Assembly: GCF_016924755.1 (NCBI RefSeq)
Contig: NZ_JAFFJX010000008.1
Coordinates: 62,001-126,000 of the forward strand
Length of the DNA stretch: 64,000 nucleotides
Origin: Longitalea arenae
GTDB lineage: Bacteria; Bacteroidota; Bacteroidia; Chitinophagales; Chitinophagaceae
Direction of reading: 5' to 3'
In this document: one piece after another, positions 45,888 through 53,510 of the stretch
Layout of the letters: each line of letters opens with the position of its first letter
Position numbering within the stretch: the stretch's first letter is position 1
Notes under the pieces: model-generated
What the model was told of the DNA's origin: nothing
The model's input: only the letters and a program-made list of their open reading frames with translations
Databases searched by the model: none
Position numbers and translations under genes: made by a program

Positions 45888-46369
45888 GCCCGATGCACTG
45901 GCATCGCCAGCCGGCATTCACATGGCAGGCATTCCTGGTAAATTGATCAATGGAAAAGAAATATTGGAATTAAATGAGAGCCCGGGTCAGGCTTTTCTGC
46001 AATATTGGAAGGGGGGTCGAAGCAGGTTCGATGCGATTGTCTGACGGTAAAATTAGTATGCAATGCATCTTCCTTTTACCGCTTTTAATTCAAAGAATAC
46101 CGGGATCGGGTCAACAAACCCTTAGTTCTCTATGAAATAGGGGCTCGTAAATAATGATATATATCAGTAATGGTTACATGGCGATACCTGATAAGAGAAA
46201 ATGCTTATCTCTAATGAATGTTTCTGCTCAAATGGTCAAATACAGCATTGTTTGCAAGGTGCATACGTATCACACGGGTGTATATATATTACAAGGAGGC
46301 AGCTTTTAATTGCCTCACCAGGTGGCGGTTTGTTGAGGATCTTAAACGAAAAACAAAAGTAGTAGGAGT
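45888..46369. other. Divergent intergenic region
   Basis: 480 bp between the FG-GAP gene and the divergent AraC gene. It is A/T-rich with no clear gene or repeat. Promoters for both must lie here but cannot be set with confidence. Confidence 0.4.
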
Positions 46370-47416
46370 ATGAAATGCTATTCAATTCGTGTAAACAGTA
46401 TTGACCGCGAAGCGGTATTCAATCAGCTGGCGCTTGAAACCGGTAGCGTATTAGAAGACAGCAATACCTTGATCCGTTTTGCCGCTGATATCGGCCGCGG
46501 GCAGGTGAAAGAGTGGCACCTTGAAGCGGGTTTGTATATGCGGATTTGGGATCTTTGCCTCACCAAACCAGTGGAGTTGATAAAAGAGGCTTTGCCTGTA
46601 TATGTCACCAATAATGGGTTTAGCCTGTTATGTATCGCTACGCCGCAGTCTATAGATCTGAAAAGCATTAACCAGCATCAGCAATTCAATAAAGTACGTG
46701 AAAAGCGATCGGCGCTGGTGCCGGATTCAGAAAATGTGGTTCTTCAATTCCATCCGCATTGGCCGGTACAATTGATAGAGTTTTCTATTTCTTCTTACTG
46801 GTTGAAGCAACAACCGGGTTATCTTTCGGTTGCCCGGTATTTCGAGGATGGCATTGCCGACGAGAATGCCATGCCGGTGCTGATAGGGTCTTTTTCAACG
46901 AAGGCGGATTCACTGGTGGCCAGTATCATGGATTGTACAGGCGAAAAGAAAATAGAGGCCGGGCAGATCGTGCCGGTGGCCAGTGCTTTGATAAAAGATT
47001 TTCTACACGCGGTCTCCAGGGTGGAGCCGGAAAAAAACAGCAACCATCTCGAACTGTATTATGAAAAAATAAAGGATGCTGAACGCATTTTAATGAACCA
47101 TCTGCAGCAATCGCCGCCCCGCATGGGAATGATTGCCAAAATGGTGGCGCTCAGTGAATCTACGTTAAAACGGTATTTCAAGCTGGTATACGGTAAAAGT
47201 GTGTATGAATATTACCTCACCAGGAAGATGGAAATGGCAAGAGCATTATTGATAGAGCATTCCTATTCAGTAAACGAAATGGCTGAATTAATGGGTTATG
47301 AGAAAGTGAGCCATTTCATTGAAATATTTAAAAAGCATCATGGCTGTTCGCCGGGCGCTATCAAGAAAAAGCAGCCTGAGCTATCAGGCCATTCACGGTT
47401 CCCATTAGCACATTAG
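46370..47416 (+). CDS. AraC-family transcriptional regulator
   Basis: A 348-residue protein with a C-terminal AraC/XylS double helix-turn-helix (about 240-335): MIAKMVALSESTLKRYFKLVYGKSVYEYYLTRKMEMARALLIEHSYSVNEMAELMGYEKVSHFIEIFKKHHGCSPGAIKKK. The N-terminal 200 residues resemble a cupin-like sensory domain (VKEWHLEAGLYMRIWD). The last codons and stop (PLAH) lie inside the 8-bp repeat array at 47404, so the array has shaped the C-terminus. No obvious target gene; the divergent FG-GAP gene is a candidate. Confidence 0.9.
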   Translation: MKCYSIRVNSIDREAVFNQLALETGSVLEDSNTLIRFAADIGRGQVKEWHLEAGLYMRIWDLCLTKPVELIKEALPVYVTNNGFSLLCIATPQSIDLKSINQHQQFNKVREKRSALVPDSENVVLQFHPHWPVQLIEFSISSYWLKQQPGYLSVARYFEDGIADENAMPVLIGSFSTKADSLVASIMDCTGEKKIEAGQIVPVASALIKDFLHAVSRVEPEKNSNHLELYYEKIKDAERILMNHLQQSPPRMGMIAKMVALSESTLKRYFKLVYGKSVYEYYLTRKMEMARALLIEHSYSVNEMAELMGYEKVSHFIEIFKKHHGCSPGAIKKKQPELSGHSRFPLAH

Positions 47417-47435
47417 CAAATCAGCAAATCAGCAC
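47404..47435 (-). repeat. Four tandem 8-bp units ATYAGCAM at the AraC stop codon
   Basis: ATTAGCAC, ATTAGCAA, ATCAGCAA and ATCAGCAC in phase. It is the inverted form of the array at 13876-13907. The AraC stop codon TAG (47414-47416) is in the second unit. Confidence 0.8.
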
Positions 47436-47473
47436 ATTATTCACACTCGTCCCCTAAGTCGGCGTGCAATAAA

Positions 47474-47511
47474 AACCCTGCGAAGCCAAGTGCTTTGTGG
47501 GGTTCTTTTTT
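47474..47511 (+). terminator. Rho-independent terminator of the AraC gene
   Basis: 13-bp stem with G-T pairs (AACCCTGCGAAGC / GCTTTGTGGGGTT), 5-nt loop, then TTCTTTTTTA. Confidence 0.75.
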
Positions 47512-47543
47512 ATTGGAGTATTGGAGTATTGGAGTATTGGAGT
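47512..47543 (+). repeat. Four perfect tandem copies of ATTGGAGT
   Basis: Units start at 47512, 47520, 47528 and 47536. They follow the T-run of the AraC terminator directly. The unit differs from the ATCAGCNN arrays on both sides but has the same 8-bp period. Confidence 0.9.
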
Positions 47544-47606
47544 AATGCGCTTGCTTATATGGGAGTGATGGCGCCAACCATGGAAAGCGTTCCGACTTTA
47601 GTCGGG

Positions 47607-47662
47607 ATCAGCAAGTCAGCATATTGCCAGTGTATTTCATCAGCAAATCAGCACATCAGCAC
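47607..47662 (-). repeat. 8-bp unit array ATCAGCNN at the 3' end of the PNPOx-like gene
   Basis: ATCAGCAA, GTCAGCAT, two degenerate units, then ATCAGCAA, ATCAGCAC, ATCAGCAC, all in an 8-bp phase. It stops 7 bp short of the stop codon of the minus-strand gene at 47670. Confidence 0.75.
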
Positions 47663-47669
47663 ATCGATT

Positions 47670-48182
47670 TTAGAATCCCAGTTGCGGCATTGGCCTGAAC
47701 ACATAGGGCTCTGTACGGGCGGGTTCTTTAAAGAACCAGTTATAGAAACGGTTCAGCCAGCCAAACACATTGTGTTTGTAGGTAAATTTTGGTTGAAATG
47801 TATAATATTTGGCGCTTCCGATCTTGAATTTGATCAGCACCATTTCTTTAAAGGCTTTTGCTTTTACTTCTTCCGAGAGGCCGATCAGGCTGTTCAATTC
47901 TTCGGGATCATTTATAATATACGCCTTTCCGACTATTTGCAGGTAGTAGCCTTTCCCTTTGCGGTAAAATTGCATATGGGCCGGAAATTGACGGTCAAAT
48001 TCGTTCAGTTGTTGCTCAGGCCGGTTGGTGAAGAACCAGATATTCGCCAGTTCATCTACGGTTATAATAGAAACGATGGTTGTGGGGAATTTTAACACGC
48101 CTCCGCTCAGATTATAAAACAACGCACTGCCAATTCCCTGTATTTTGTCCTGTAAAAAAGGTATGCTATTGGCGGCTTTCAT
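47670..48182 (-). CDS. Pyridoxamine 5'-phosphate oxidase-like (general stress) protein
   Basis: A 170-residue flavin split-barrel protein. FPTTIVSIITVDELANIWFFTNRPEQQLNEFDRQFPAHMQFYRKGKGYYLQIVGKAYIINDPEEL is the pattern of general-stress protein 26 relatives, which bind FMN or F420-like cofactors. MVLIKFKIGSAKYYTF is the C-terminal barrel strand region. It is divergent from the DUF892 gene, with a shared palindromic motif at 48259-48278 between them. Confidence 0.8.
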   Translation of the reverse strand: MKAANSIPFLQDKIQGIGSALFYNLSGGVLKFPTTIVSIITVDELANIWFFTNRPEQQLNEFDRQFPAHMQFYRKGKGYYLQIVGKAYIINDPEELNSLIGLSEEVKAKAFKEMVLIKFKIGSAKYYTFQPKFTYKHNVFGWLNRFYNWFFKEPARTEPYVFRPMPQLGF

Positions 48183-48258
48183 ATGTGTGTTTTAGAGTTA
48201 AAATTCAAATTGGATACCAAGAAAGGAATATACCCATGGGGTGGTGGCTGCTGATTGC

Positions 48259-48278
48259 ACGTAGAGTTTTTTCTACAC
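48259..48278. promoter_or_regulatory. Shared palindromic motif, copy 1
   Basis: GTAGA-N6-TCTAC flanked by AC on both sides. A 20-bp stretch with the same spacing and 19 of 20 identical bases occurs at 54435-54454 ahead of tamB. Here it lies between the divergent PNPOx-like and DUF892 genes. A T-rich spacer suggests either a regulator site or an extended promoter element. Confidence 0.5.
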
Positions 48279-48364
48279 AAGCATGGAATGGCCGAAGATA
48301 TCCGTGGCATTTGTTTTTTTATAATTCAATTACAATCCGATTTATCACCACAAAACAATGCGTT

Positions 48365-49024
48365 ATGGAAAGAGGAAGGAGTTCAAAAAATCAGGGTTCA
48401 GCAAAAACTACAAAAAGCAGTACAGGTAATACGAGGAGCACGGGTAGTAAAGCTGGGAGTACCGCAGGTAGAGCCGGTAGTAAAGGAACAACAGGTAAAA
48501 AGGATAACCAGTCATTATTAAAAGAGTTTTTCGTTGAACAGCTGCAGGATATTTACTGGGCCGAAAAGCACCTGGTAAAAGAGTTGCCCAAATTACAAAA
48601 GGCAGCTACATCTGAAGATGTGATCTCTGCGCTGGAAGAGCATACATCCATTACTGAGGAACAAGTTGCCCGCTTAGAGGAAGTATTTGAAATGATGGAA
48701 GAAACCGCCAAGGCCAAGAAATGCGAAGCCATGGAAGGGTTGACCAAAGAAGCACATACGGTGATTGAAGATACAGAGGATGGATCTGCCACCCGCGATG
48801 TAGCGATCATTATGGCTGCCCAAAAGGTAGAACACTATGAAATTGCTACTTACGGAAGTCTGGTGCAACTGGCAAAAACCCTCGGGCAAACCGATGTAGC
48901 CGAACTTTTGCAGCAAACGCTGGAGGAAGAAAAAGAAGCAGACGTACTACTTACTGATATTGCCGAAAGTTATGTCAATGAAGCAGGCGCCCAGGAAGAA
49001 GGAAATGAAGGAGAGGAAGAATAA
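48365..49024 (+). CDS. DUF892 (YciE/YciF-type) ferritin-like protein
   Basis: I start at the ATG at 48365 (MERGRSSKNQGSAKTT), 219 residues; the open frame upstream has no similarity. The first 45 residues are a Ser/Thr/Gly/Lys-rich disordered tail. Residues 47-205 are the DUF892 four-helix bundle: LLKEFFVEQLQDIYWAEKHLVKELPKLQKAATSE, DVAIIMAAQKVEHYEIATYGSL, LQQTLEEEKEADVLLTDIAE, with the Glu/His ligands of a diiron site. It is stress-induced in relatives. A terminator at 49140 separates it from the iron permease-like gene. Confidence 0.88.
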   Translation: MERGRSSKNQGSAKTTKSSTGNTRSTGSKAGSTAGRAGSKGTTGKKDNQSLLKEFFVEQLQDIYWAEKHLVKELPKLQKAATSEDVISALEEHTSITEEQVARLEEVFEMMEETAKAKKCEAMEGLTKEAHTVIEDTEDGSATRDVAIIMAAQKVEHYEIATYGSLVQLAKTLGQTDVAELLQQTLEEEKEADVLLTDIAESYVNEAGAQEEGNEGEEE

Positions 49025-49139
49025 GCGGTATGTCATTAAAGAATGATTAAAAACAGCCAGTGATAACCCTGAACGAGGGGGCTGGTACAACTTTTTTAGT
49101 TCTGGTTATAGATTTAGGGGTTTTTTAAGGTCTACTGGT

Positions 49140-49169
49140 GTCGGGCCATTCCTGGCCTGACTTTTTTTT
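49140..49169 (+). terminator. Rho-independent terminator
   Basis: Stem GTCGGGCCA / TGGCCTGAC (one G-T pair), loop TTCC, then eight T. It serves the DUF892 gene. Confidence 0.85.
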
Positions 49170-49234
49170 GCCTATACTCCTCCTTTTTATTTCGGCGCAT
49201 TTCTATTCCCGCAATATTTTAAAAAAAATAAGTT

Positions 49235-49708
49235 ATGCGAAAAAAGAAGAGGAATAAGCTGTCCATACTTTTTCAGAAACTGGCCAATAAAGCGACCCGG
49301 GCTACTGGTTCGCCTTACGCATTTATAACAGCTGCTGCCATCGTAATTGTATGGGCGGTAACAGGGCCGATATTTGGTTATTCAGACTCCTGGCAGTTGG
49401 TGATAAATACCGGCACTACCATCGTAACTTTTTTGATGGTATTTATCATTCAACAGTCGCAGAATAAAGATACAATGGCTATTCAATTGAAATTAAACGA
49501 ATTGATAGCCTGCCATGAGAGGGCAAGCAACCGCCTGATCGATGTGGAAGACCTCACCGAAGAAGAACTGGCTTTGATCAAAAGATTCTATATAAAACTG
49601 GCTGATCTGGCAGAAAAAGAAGACGGTGTTGGGGTTTCCCACTCACTAAGTGAGGCGGAAACATTGCATAGGATAAAAAGACAAAGTCACAGTAAAATGA
49701 GTAAGTGA
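49235..49708 (+). CDS. Low-affinity iron permease family protein
   Basis: A 157-residue membrane protein. FITAAAIVIVWAVTGPIFGYSDSWQLVINTGTTIVTFLMVFIIQQSQNKDTMAIQLKLNELI is the Fe_permease domain signature (two membrane segments and the QNKDT..IQLKL motif). The C-terminal helix carries EELALIKRFY. Iron transport has been shown for fungal relatives; the bacterial role is uncertain. Its TGA overlaps the ATG of the topoisomerase gene by one base. Confidence 0.88.
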   Translation: MRKKKRNKLSILFQKLANKATRATGSPYAFITAAAIVIVWAVTGPIFGYSDSWQLVINTGTTIVTFLMVFIIQQSQNKDTMAIQLKLNELIACHERASNRLIDVEDLTEEELALIKRFYIKLADLAEKEDGVGVSHSLSEAETLHRIKRQSHSKMSK

Positions 49709-50799
49709 TGGGACAAGTGGCTAAAGTGACGCACAGGCAATTTTTGAAGTTGTACCGGGATTATGCTAAAGCAGCCACGGTGGCCGATCTCATTTATGTA
49801 TCGGATACTCAGCCAGGGATTTTACGATATAAAAAAGGCCGTGGCTACGTGTATATGTACGAGGGCAAGCCATTGCGTAAAAAAGAAGATATGCAGCGCA
49901 TCCGCAGCCTGGCCATTCCGCCTTCCTGGTCTTCGGTATGGATTTGCGCCTTGCCGAACGGACATATTCAGGCAACCGGCTTAGATCTGCGGAAACGCAA
50001 ACAATACCGCTATCATCCGCTCTGGTCGGTCTTCAGGAATGAAACTAAATTTCACCGCCTGTATGAATTTGGAAAAGCATTGCCGGCTTTGCGCAGCAAG
50101 GTCGAAAGCGATCTGAACCAAAAAACACTGAACGCTTCAAAGGTGATCGCTACAGTGATCAGTTTAATGGAGCGTACCTATATTCGGGTAGGCAGCTGTG
50201 AGTATGAAAAACAAAATGGCTCTCATGGCATTACTACCTTGAAAGACAAGCACGTAGAAATTGCCGGCGACACCATTCGCTTCTCCTTTACAGGGAAAAA
50301 AGGGGTATGTCATGACATAACGCTGAGAAATAAACGGCTTGCCCGCATTGTGAAGAATTGCCGGGAATTGCCGGGAAAGGAACTCTTTCAGTATTATGAT
50401 GAGCAAGGCAACCGGCAGCCGATCGATTCGGGCATGATTAACAGTTATATCAAAGAGACCACGGGAATGGACTTCACCTCGAAGGATTTCAGGACCTGGG
50501 CCGGTTCGTTAAACCTGCTGCGATCGCTGAAGTCTATGGGTGAAGCAGTTACAGCGGCGGATGCGAAGAGGAATATTGTGGCGGCGCTCGACGCGGTAAG
50601 CCTAAAGCTGGGGAATACACGCACTGTGTGCAAGAAATATTACGTACACCCGGGACTGATAGCCCTGTACGAAGAGAATAAATTGAACAAGTACCTGACT
50701 GAACTCAATGGTGAGGAAGGAACAGCGGCACCTGCGCTCGGTTTGCATCCAGATGAAGAAGTTTTGATGAAAATTCTACAGTCGTTCCACAAAAGCTGA
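49708..50799 (+). CDS. DNA topoisomerase IB (poxvirus type)
   Basis: A 363-residue type IB topoisomerase that relaxes supercoils via a 3'-phosphotyrosine. The ATG at 49708 shares its A with the upstream TGA, so the genes are coupled. Domains: N-terminal YKKGRGYVYMYEGKPLRKKEDMQRIRSLAIPPSWSSVWI, catalytic residues in ERTYIRVGSCEYEKQNGSHGITTLKDKH, FTGKKGVCHD, RTWAGSLNLLRSL and the active-site Tyr in CKKYYVHPGLI. Such enzymes commonly sit among stress genes in Bacteroidota. Confidence 0.93.
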   Translation: MGQVAKVTHRQFLKLYRDYAKAATVADLIYVSDTQPGILRYKKGRGYVYMYEGKPLRKKEDMQRIRSLAIPPSWSSVWICALPNGHIQATGLDLRKRKQYRYHPLWSVFRNETKFHRLYEFGKALPALRSKVESDLNQKTLNASKVIATVISLMERTYIRVGSCEYEKQNGSHGITTLKDKHVEIAGDTIRFSFTGKKGVCHDITLRNKRLARIVKNCRELPGKELFQYYDEQGNRQPIDSGMINSYIKETTGMDFTSKDFRTWAGSLNLLRSLKSMGEAVTAADAKRNIVAALDAVSLKLGNTRTVCKKYYVHPGLIALYEENKLNKYLTELNGEEGTAAPALGLHPDEEVLMKILQSFHKS

Positions 50800-50990
50800 C
50801 CAATATTGGGAACTATTTTCTACAGACACAAAATATTCCCGTTTAAAATTTTAGGCATAGTTTTTATAAAAATATATATGTAGCCGGCCACTGAAAAAGA
50901 GAAGAAAGTAATAGGAGAATGCCGGTAAAAACTTTGACGATTTAAACTTATTATAAACTTACGCTACAAATCAGGCCTTAACCAAGGACT

Positions 50991-51017
50991 CCCGATGTTT
51001 CTACATCGGGTTTTTTC
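50991..51017 (+). terminator. Rho-independent terminator
   Basis: CCCGATGT, TTCT loop, ACATCGGG, then TTTTTTC. It is far from the topoisomerase stop, so it may end a 3' extension or a small RNA. Confidence 0.75.
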
Positions 51018-51177
51018 TTTTATACCAGTTACTTGTCACTGACGAAATATACGGGGCTGCATTGCCCATTCGAAAGCGGCAACGCCAATGCTGCAACGTT
51101 GAAATTTGCGTCTGCTCAATACGCCTGATCTCAAATTTGTCAGTAAGGATAATGTAGCCCGAACGCTTTAAAAAGGA

Positions 51178-51216
51178 AAAGTCCGGAAACAACGTGTATG
51201 CATGTTTCCGGACTTT
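51178..51216. terminator. Bidirectional hairpin terminator
   Basis: Perfect 14-bp stem AAAGTCCGGAAACA / TGTTTCCGGACTTT with an 11-nt loop. It lies between the topoisomerase gene and the convergent lysine-rich protein gene. Confidence 0.65.
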
Positions 51217-51220
51217 CTGT

Positions 51221-51292
51221 TTAATGGTCAATGGGGAATCTCGAGCTGGTTGGGACAATGGATGGTCATTGGTGAATGGTCAATGACCATTT
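51221..51292 (+). repeat. Dispersed 7-bp unit repeat, partial copy
   Basis: TTAATGGTCAATGGGGAAT, then after a 25-bp interval ATGGTCATTGGTGAATGGTCAATGACC written here only in part: units TGGTCAT, TGGTGAA, TGGTCAA. It lacks the TAACCGGCAACTGG half of the full element. Confidence 0.6.
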
Positions 51293-51344
51293 AATGCCTT
51301 GCTTCCGCTTTCAGCTTTATAAACCACATTAATTAGTCAACTGG

Positions 51345-51620
51345 TTAACTCGACTTCTTTGCAGTGCTTCTTTTCCTGGAAGTACTTCTTTTCTTCGCCG
51401 TTTTCTTTCTGGCGGTTGTACCTCGTTTTTTAGCGGCTTTCTTTTTCTTTGGTGCGGGCACCTTGGCGCCTTTCTCTCTTGCCTCAGCTAATCCAATGGC
51501 AATTGCCTGTTTGCGGCTGGTCACCTTCTTGCCACTGCTGCCACTACGCAACGTGCCTTTCTTTTTACGACGCATAGCGCTTCCAACCGTCTCCTGTGAT
51601 TTTTTTGAGTATTTAGCCAT
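51345..51620 (-). CDS. Lysine-rich histone-like/DUF6496-type protein
   Basis: A 91-residue, extremely basic protein. N-terminal KYSKKSQETVGSAMRRKKKGTL and VTSRKQAIAIGLAEAREKGAKVP are the DUF6496-type motif. The C-terminal half is a histone H1-like tail of AKK, RKKTAKKRS and TSRKRSTAKKSS repeats. It probably binds DNA non-specifically. It fits the stress gene run that includes topoisomerase IB. No signal peptide. Confidence 0.82.
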   Translation of the reverse strand: MAKYSKKSQETVGSAMRRKKKGTLRSGSSGKKVTSRKQAIAIGLAEAREKGAKVPAPKKKKAAKKRGTTARKKTAKKRSTSRKRSTAKKSS

Positions 51621-51960
51621 AATCTACTATTTACTTTTCTAATACAAATACTACTTATAGCGGCGAAAATTACCATGCCATCAACTGTTCCTGCGGCATC
51701 AATGTTCCTAAAGGAAGTTTGTTGCAATGAAGGTGCAAAGTGTAGAAGCGGTTTCCCATTCAAAATACCCCTGTATCATACCGGATTGTAAAACAGGGCG
51801 GAATAATTTTTTAATTAACTATTGGGTCATTATGCTTACGTGGTGTTTACCTCATGAATACCAGCGGCAGATGAAAGCTGGCAGGATTTACGTTTGATGC
51901 ATCACGTTGTATAATCCTTACATATTCAAACAAATTATTTGAAACTTAAAATGTTTTAAT
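51621..51960. other. Divergent intergenic region
   Basis: 340 bp between the lysine-rich protein gene and the PA2169-type gene. A/T-rich, no clear motif or gene. Confidence 0.4.
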
Positions 51961-52428
51961 ATGGCACAAAATAAGGAAGTAATCGAAGTATTGAACGATC
52001 TTATTCAAATCAATAATGATCGTACTGCAGGTTACACAAGAGCCGCAGAAGATACTAAAATTGTTGACGTTGACCTTAGAACCATATTTGAACGGTTGGC
52101 CGACGACAGCCGTCAGAACGCAATTGAATTAACTTCGCAGGTAGGCCGCCTGGGTGGTGAACCTGCAACTGGTACCACTACATCTGGTAAATTATACAGA
52201 GCCTGGATGAATGTTAAAGATATGTTTACAGGTAAGGACCGGCATTCACTGCTGGCATCCTGCGAGTATGGTGAAGATGCCGCACAGCGCGCATACGAAG
52301 ACGCACTGGCTTCCGACGCTCCATTGCCTACCGATATCAGGCAGTTGATCACCAGTCAGAAGGCATCCCTCAAAAATGCCCACGACATGATCAAAAAGTA
52401 CAGAGATATGCATGAAATAGCTAAATAA
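51961..52428 (+). CDS. PA2169-family four-helix bundle protein (DUF2383)
   Basis: A 155-residue helical protein: VIEVLNDLIQINNDRTAGYTRAAEDTKIVDVDLRTIFERLADDSRQNAIELTSQVGRLGGEPATGTTTSGKLYRAWMNVKDMFTGKDRHSLLASCEYGEDAAQRAYEDAL, described here by its key blocks. The E..D..G Y..A and CE.GED motifs are those of the ferritin-like PA2169 family, often stress-linked. A hairpin follows at 52476. Confidence 0.88.
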   Translation: MAQNKEVIEVLNDLIQINNDRTAGYTRAAEDTKIVDVDLRTIFERLADDSRQNAIELTSQVGRLGGEPATGTTTSGKLYRAWMNVKDMFTGKDRHSLLASCEYGEDAAQRAYEDALASDAPLPTDIRQLITSQKASLKNAHDMIKKYRDMHEIAK

Positions 52429-52475
52429 TGCTAAAATAACTAAAATAGTGGCTTTAGTACTGTAGAGCAAAAACG

Positions 52476-52508
52476 CAGGCCGGGTAAGATCTCTTACCTG
52501 GCCTGTTT
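52476..52508 (+). terminator. Hairpin terminator
   Basis: 14-bp inverted repeat CAGGCCGGGTAAGA / TCTTACCTGGCCTG (one G-T pair), followed by TTTG; weak T-run. It lies after the PA2169-type gene. Confidence 0.6.
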
Positions 52509-52658
52509 GTGTAATAGATGTTGAAGTAACACCAAATTGTTGAAAATATAACGGAAAACCGGTATGTGTGTGTGGAAATAAATGCACTCTTTGGCTAAAA
52601 TGGCCCTGAAATGCGCTGGCAAACAATTTTCTAATAATGTTCAAGCAAATTCAACGGT

Positions 52659-53003
52659 ATGAAAGCAGACATAAATAGCTCAACCCCTTACATCCAAAGT
52701 ATGGTGTCGTGTTTGAGTAAAGTGGTGGATGATGGTTACAAGGAAGACTTTGTAGCCACTCGTGAGGGATTAGAGTCATCCAGTACCCGAAAGCTCTACG
52801 GACCCAATGAAGTTAAAGTGATCACTTCTTTTCGCTTTGAAGGTTTTTCCGATCCACACGATAGCGCCGTATTATATGTGATAGAAACAGCCGATGGGGT
52901 AAAAGGAACGTTGATCGATGGTTGTGGAAGTTTAGCCGATCCCTTCGTTTATAAGTTTATCCTGGATGTGGAAGCGCGGAACGAGAAGGTCCTGATCAAT
53001 TAA
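52659..53003 (+). CDS. Conserved small Bacteroidota protein (often mislabelled phosphoribosylpyrophosphate synthetase)
   Basis: A 114-residue acidic protein. DDGYKEDFVATREGL, EVKVITSFRFEGFSDPHDSAVLYVIETADGVKGTLIDGCGSLADP match the small family found widely in Bacteroidota. The database label is not supported by any PRPP-synthetase motif. It is too short for that enzyme. Function unknown. A strong terminator follows. Confidence 0.75.
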   Translation: MKADINSSTPYIQSMVSCLSKVVDDGYKEDFVATREGLESSSTRKLYGPNEVKVITSFRFEGFSDPHDSAVLYVIETADGVKGTLIDGCGSLADPFVYKFILDVEARNEKVLIN

Positions 53004-53039
53004 ACAAAGACTTTCCATTATATATACACCATGATACAG

Positions 53040-53072
53040 GGCTGTCCCGGTTTTTGTCGGGACAGCCTTTTT
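53040..53072 (+). terminator. Rho-independent terminator
   Basis: Stem GGCTGTCCCG / CGGGACAGCC (10 bp), 8-nt loop, then TTTTTATTTTT. Confidence 0.9.
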
Positions 53073-53102
53073 ATTTTTCAGCCGTGCTCAGCGGCAAGCA
53101 AA

Positions 53103-53129
53103 CAAAAAACCCTGACGGAACCGTCAGGG
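53103..53129 (-). terminator. Rho-independent terminator of the small membrane peptide gene
   Basis: On the minus strand CCCTGACGG, TT, CCGTCAGGG, then TTTTTTG. It lies 39 bp after the stop at 53168. Confidence 0.85.
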
Positions 53130-53167
53130 CTGGCTTTGATTGAAACCTTACTATATAAAGGATAAAA

Positions 53168-53314
53168 CTAGGTGCTACGCATTAAGCCAAGGATCAGTGA
53201 AATAACAGCCAGAACGATCAACACGTGTATCAAGCCGCCTGCACTGTATACAAAGAAACCTAACAACCAGCCTATTACTAAGATCACTGCGATAAGATAC
53301 AATATACTTCTCAT
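53168..53314 (-). CDS. lmo0937-family small membrane protein
   Basis: 48 residues from the ATG at 53314: MRSILYLIAVILVIGWLLGFFVY, then GGLIHVLIVLAVISLILGLMRST. Two hydrophobic helices, with the GWLLGFF and GGLIHVLIVLAVI motifs of lmo0937/DUF5670 peptides. These are common among stress genes in Bacteroidota; their biochemical role is unknown. The start 57 bp upstream would break the family match. Confidence 0.85.
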   Translation of the reverse strand: MRSILYLIAVILVIGWLLGFFVYSAGGLIHVLIVLAVISLILGLMRST

Positions 53315-53510
53315 GGTGTACAATTTTAGGTTGCGTAATATGTATATGTAATAAAAATTTACTGCCAGCAAAGGCCCATTGTATCTGTTGAAAACATTAC
53401 TTCAGCTGGGCCGGGGATGTAGAACTTAATACTCATAGAACCGCCCTGGGGCTTACTTGCAGCAAACGGGAACATTCTTTATACTGGTATATGATATGAT
53501 CATTGTTAGA

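Larger units (their letters stand above)
50800..51344. other. Gene-poor stretch with two hairpins and a dispersed repeat
   Basis: 545 bp without a convincing gene. A terminator-type hairpin at 50991-51017 lies 190 bp after the topoisomerase stop. A -33/-7-like pair (TTTG at 50933, TAAACTTA at 50954) might start a roughly 50-nt RNA ending at that terminator, but this is weak. A second hairpin at 51178 and a repeat at 51221 follow. An 85-codon frame on the minus strand (51001-51258) looks spurious. Confidence 0.4.

Noticed and set aside
47404-47662. CRISPR-like array
   Set aside because: Units are 8 bp with no spacers; no cas genes in the window.
47490-48095. 201-codon plus-strand frame
   Set aside because: It starts in the ATTGGAGT repeats and then runs antisense through the PNPOx-like gene.
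48080-48364. N-terminal extension of the DUF892 gene
   Set aside because: The extra 95 codons overlap the divergent PNPOx-like gene and the intergenic promoter region; the Ser/Gly-rich tail from 48365 is a natural start.
51001-51258. 85-codon minus-strand frame
   Set aside because: It spans a terminator hairpin and part of a dispersed repeat and resembles no protein.
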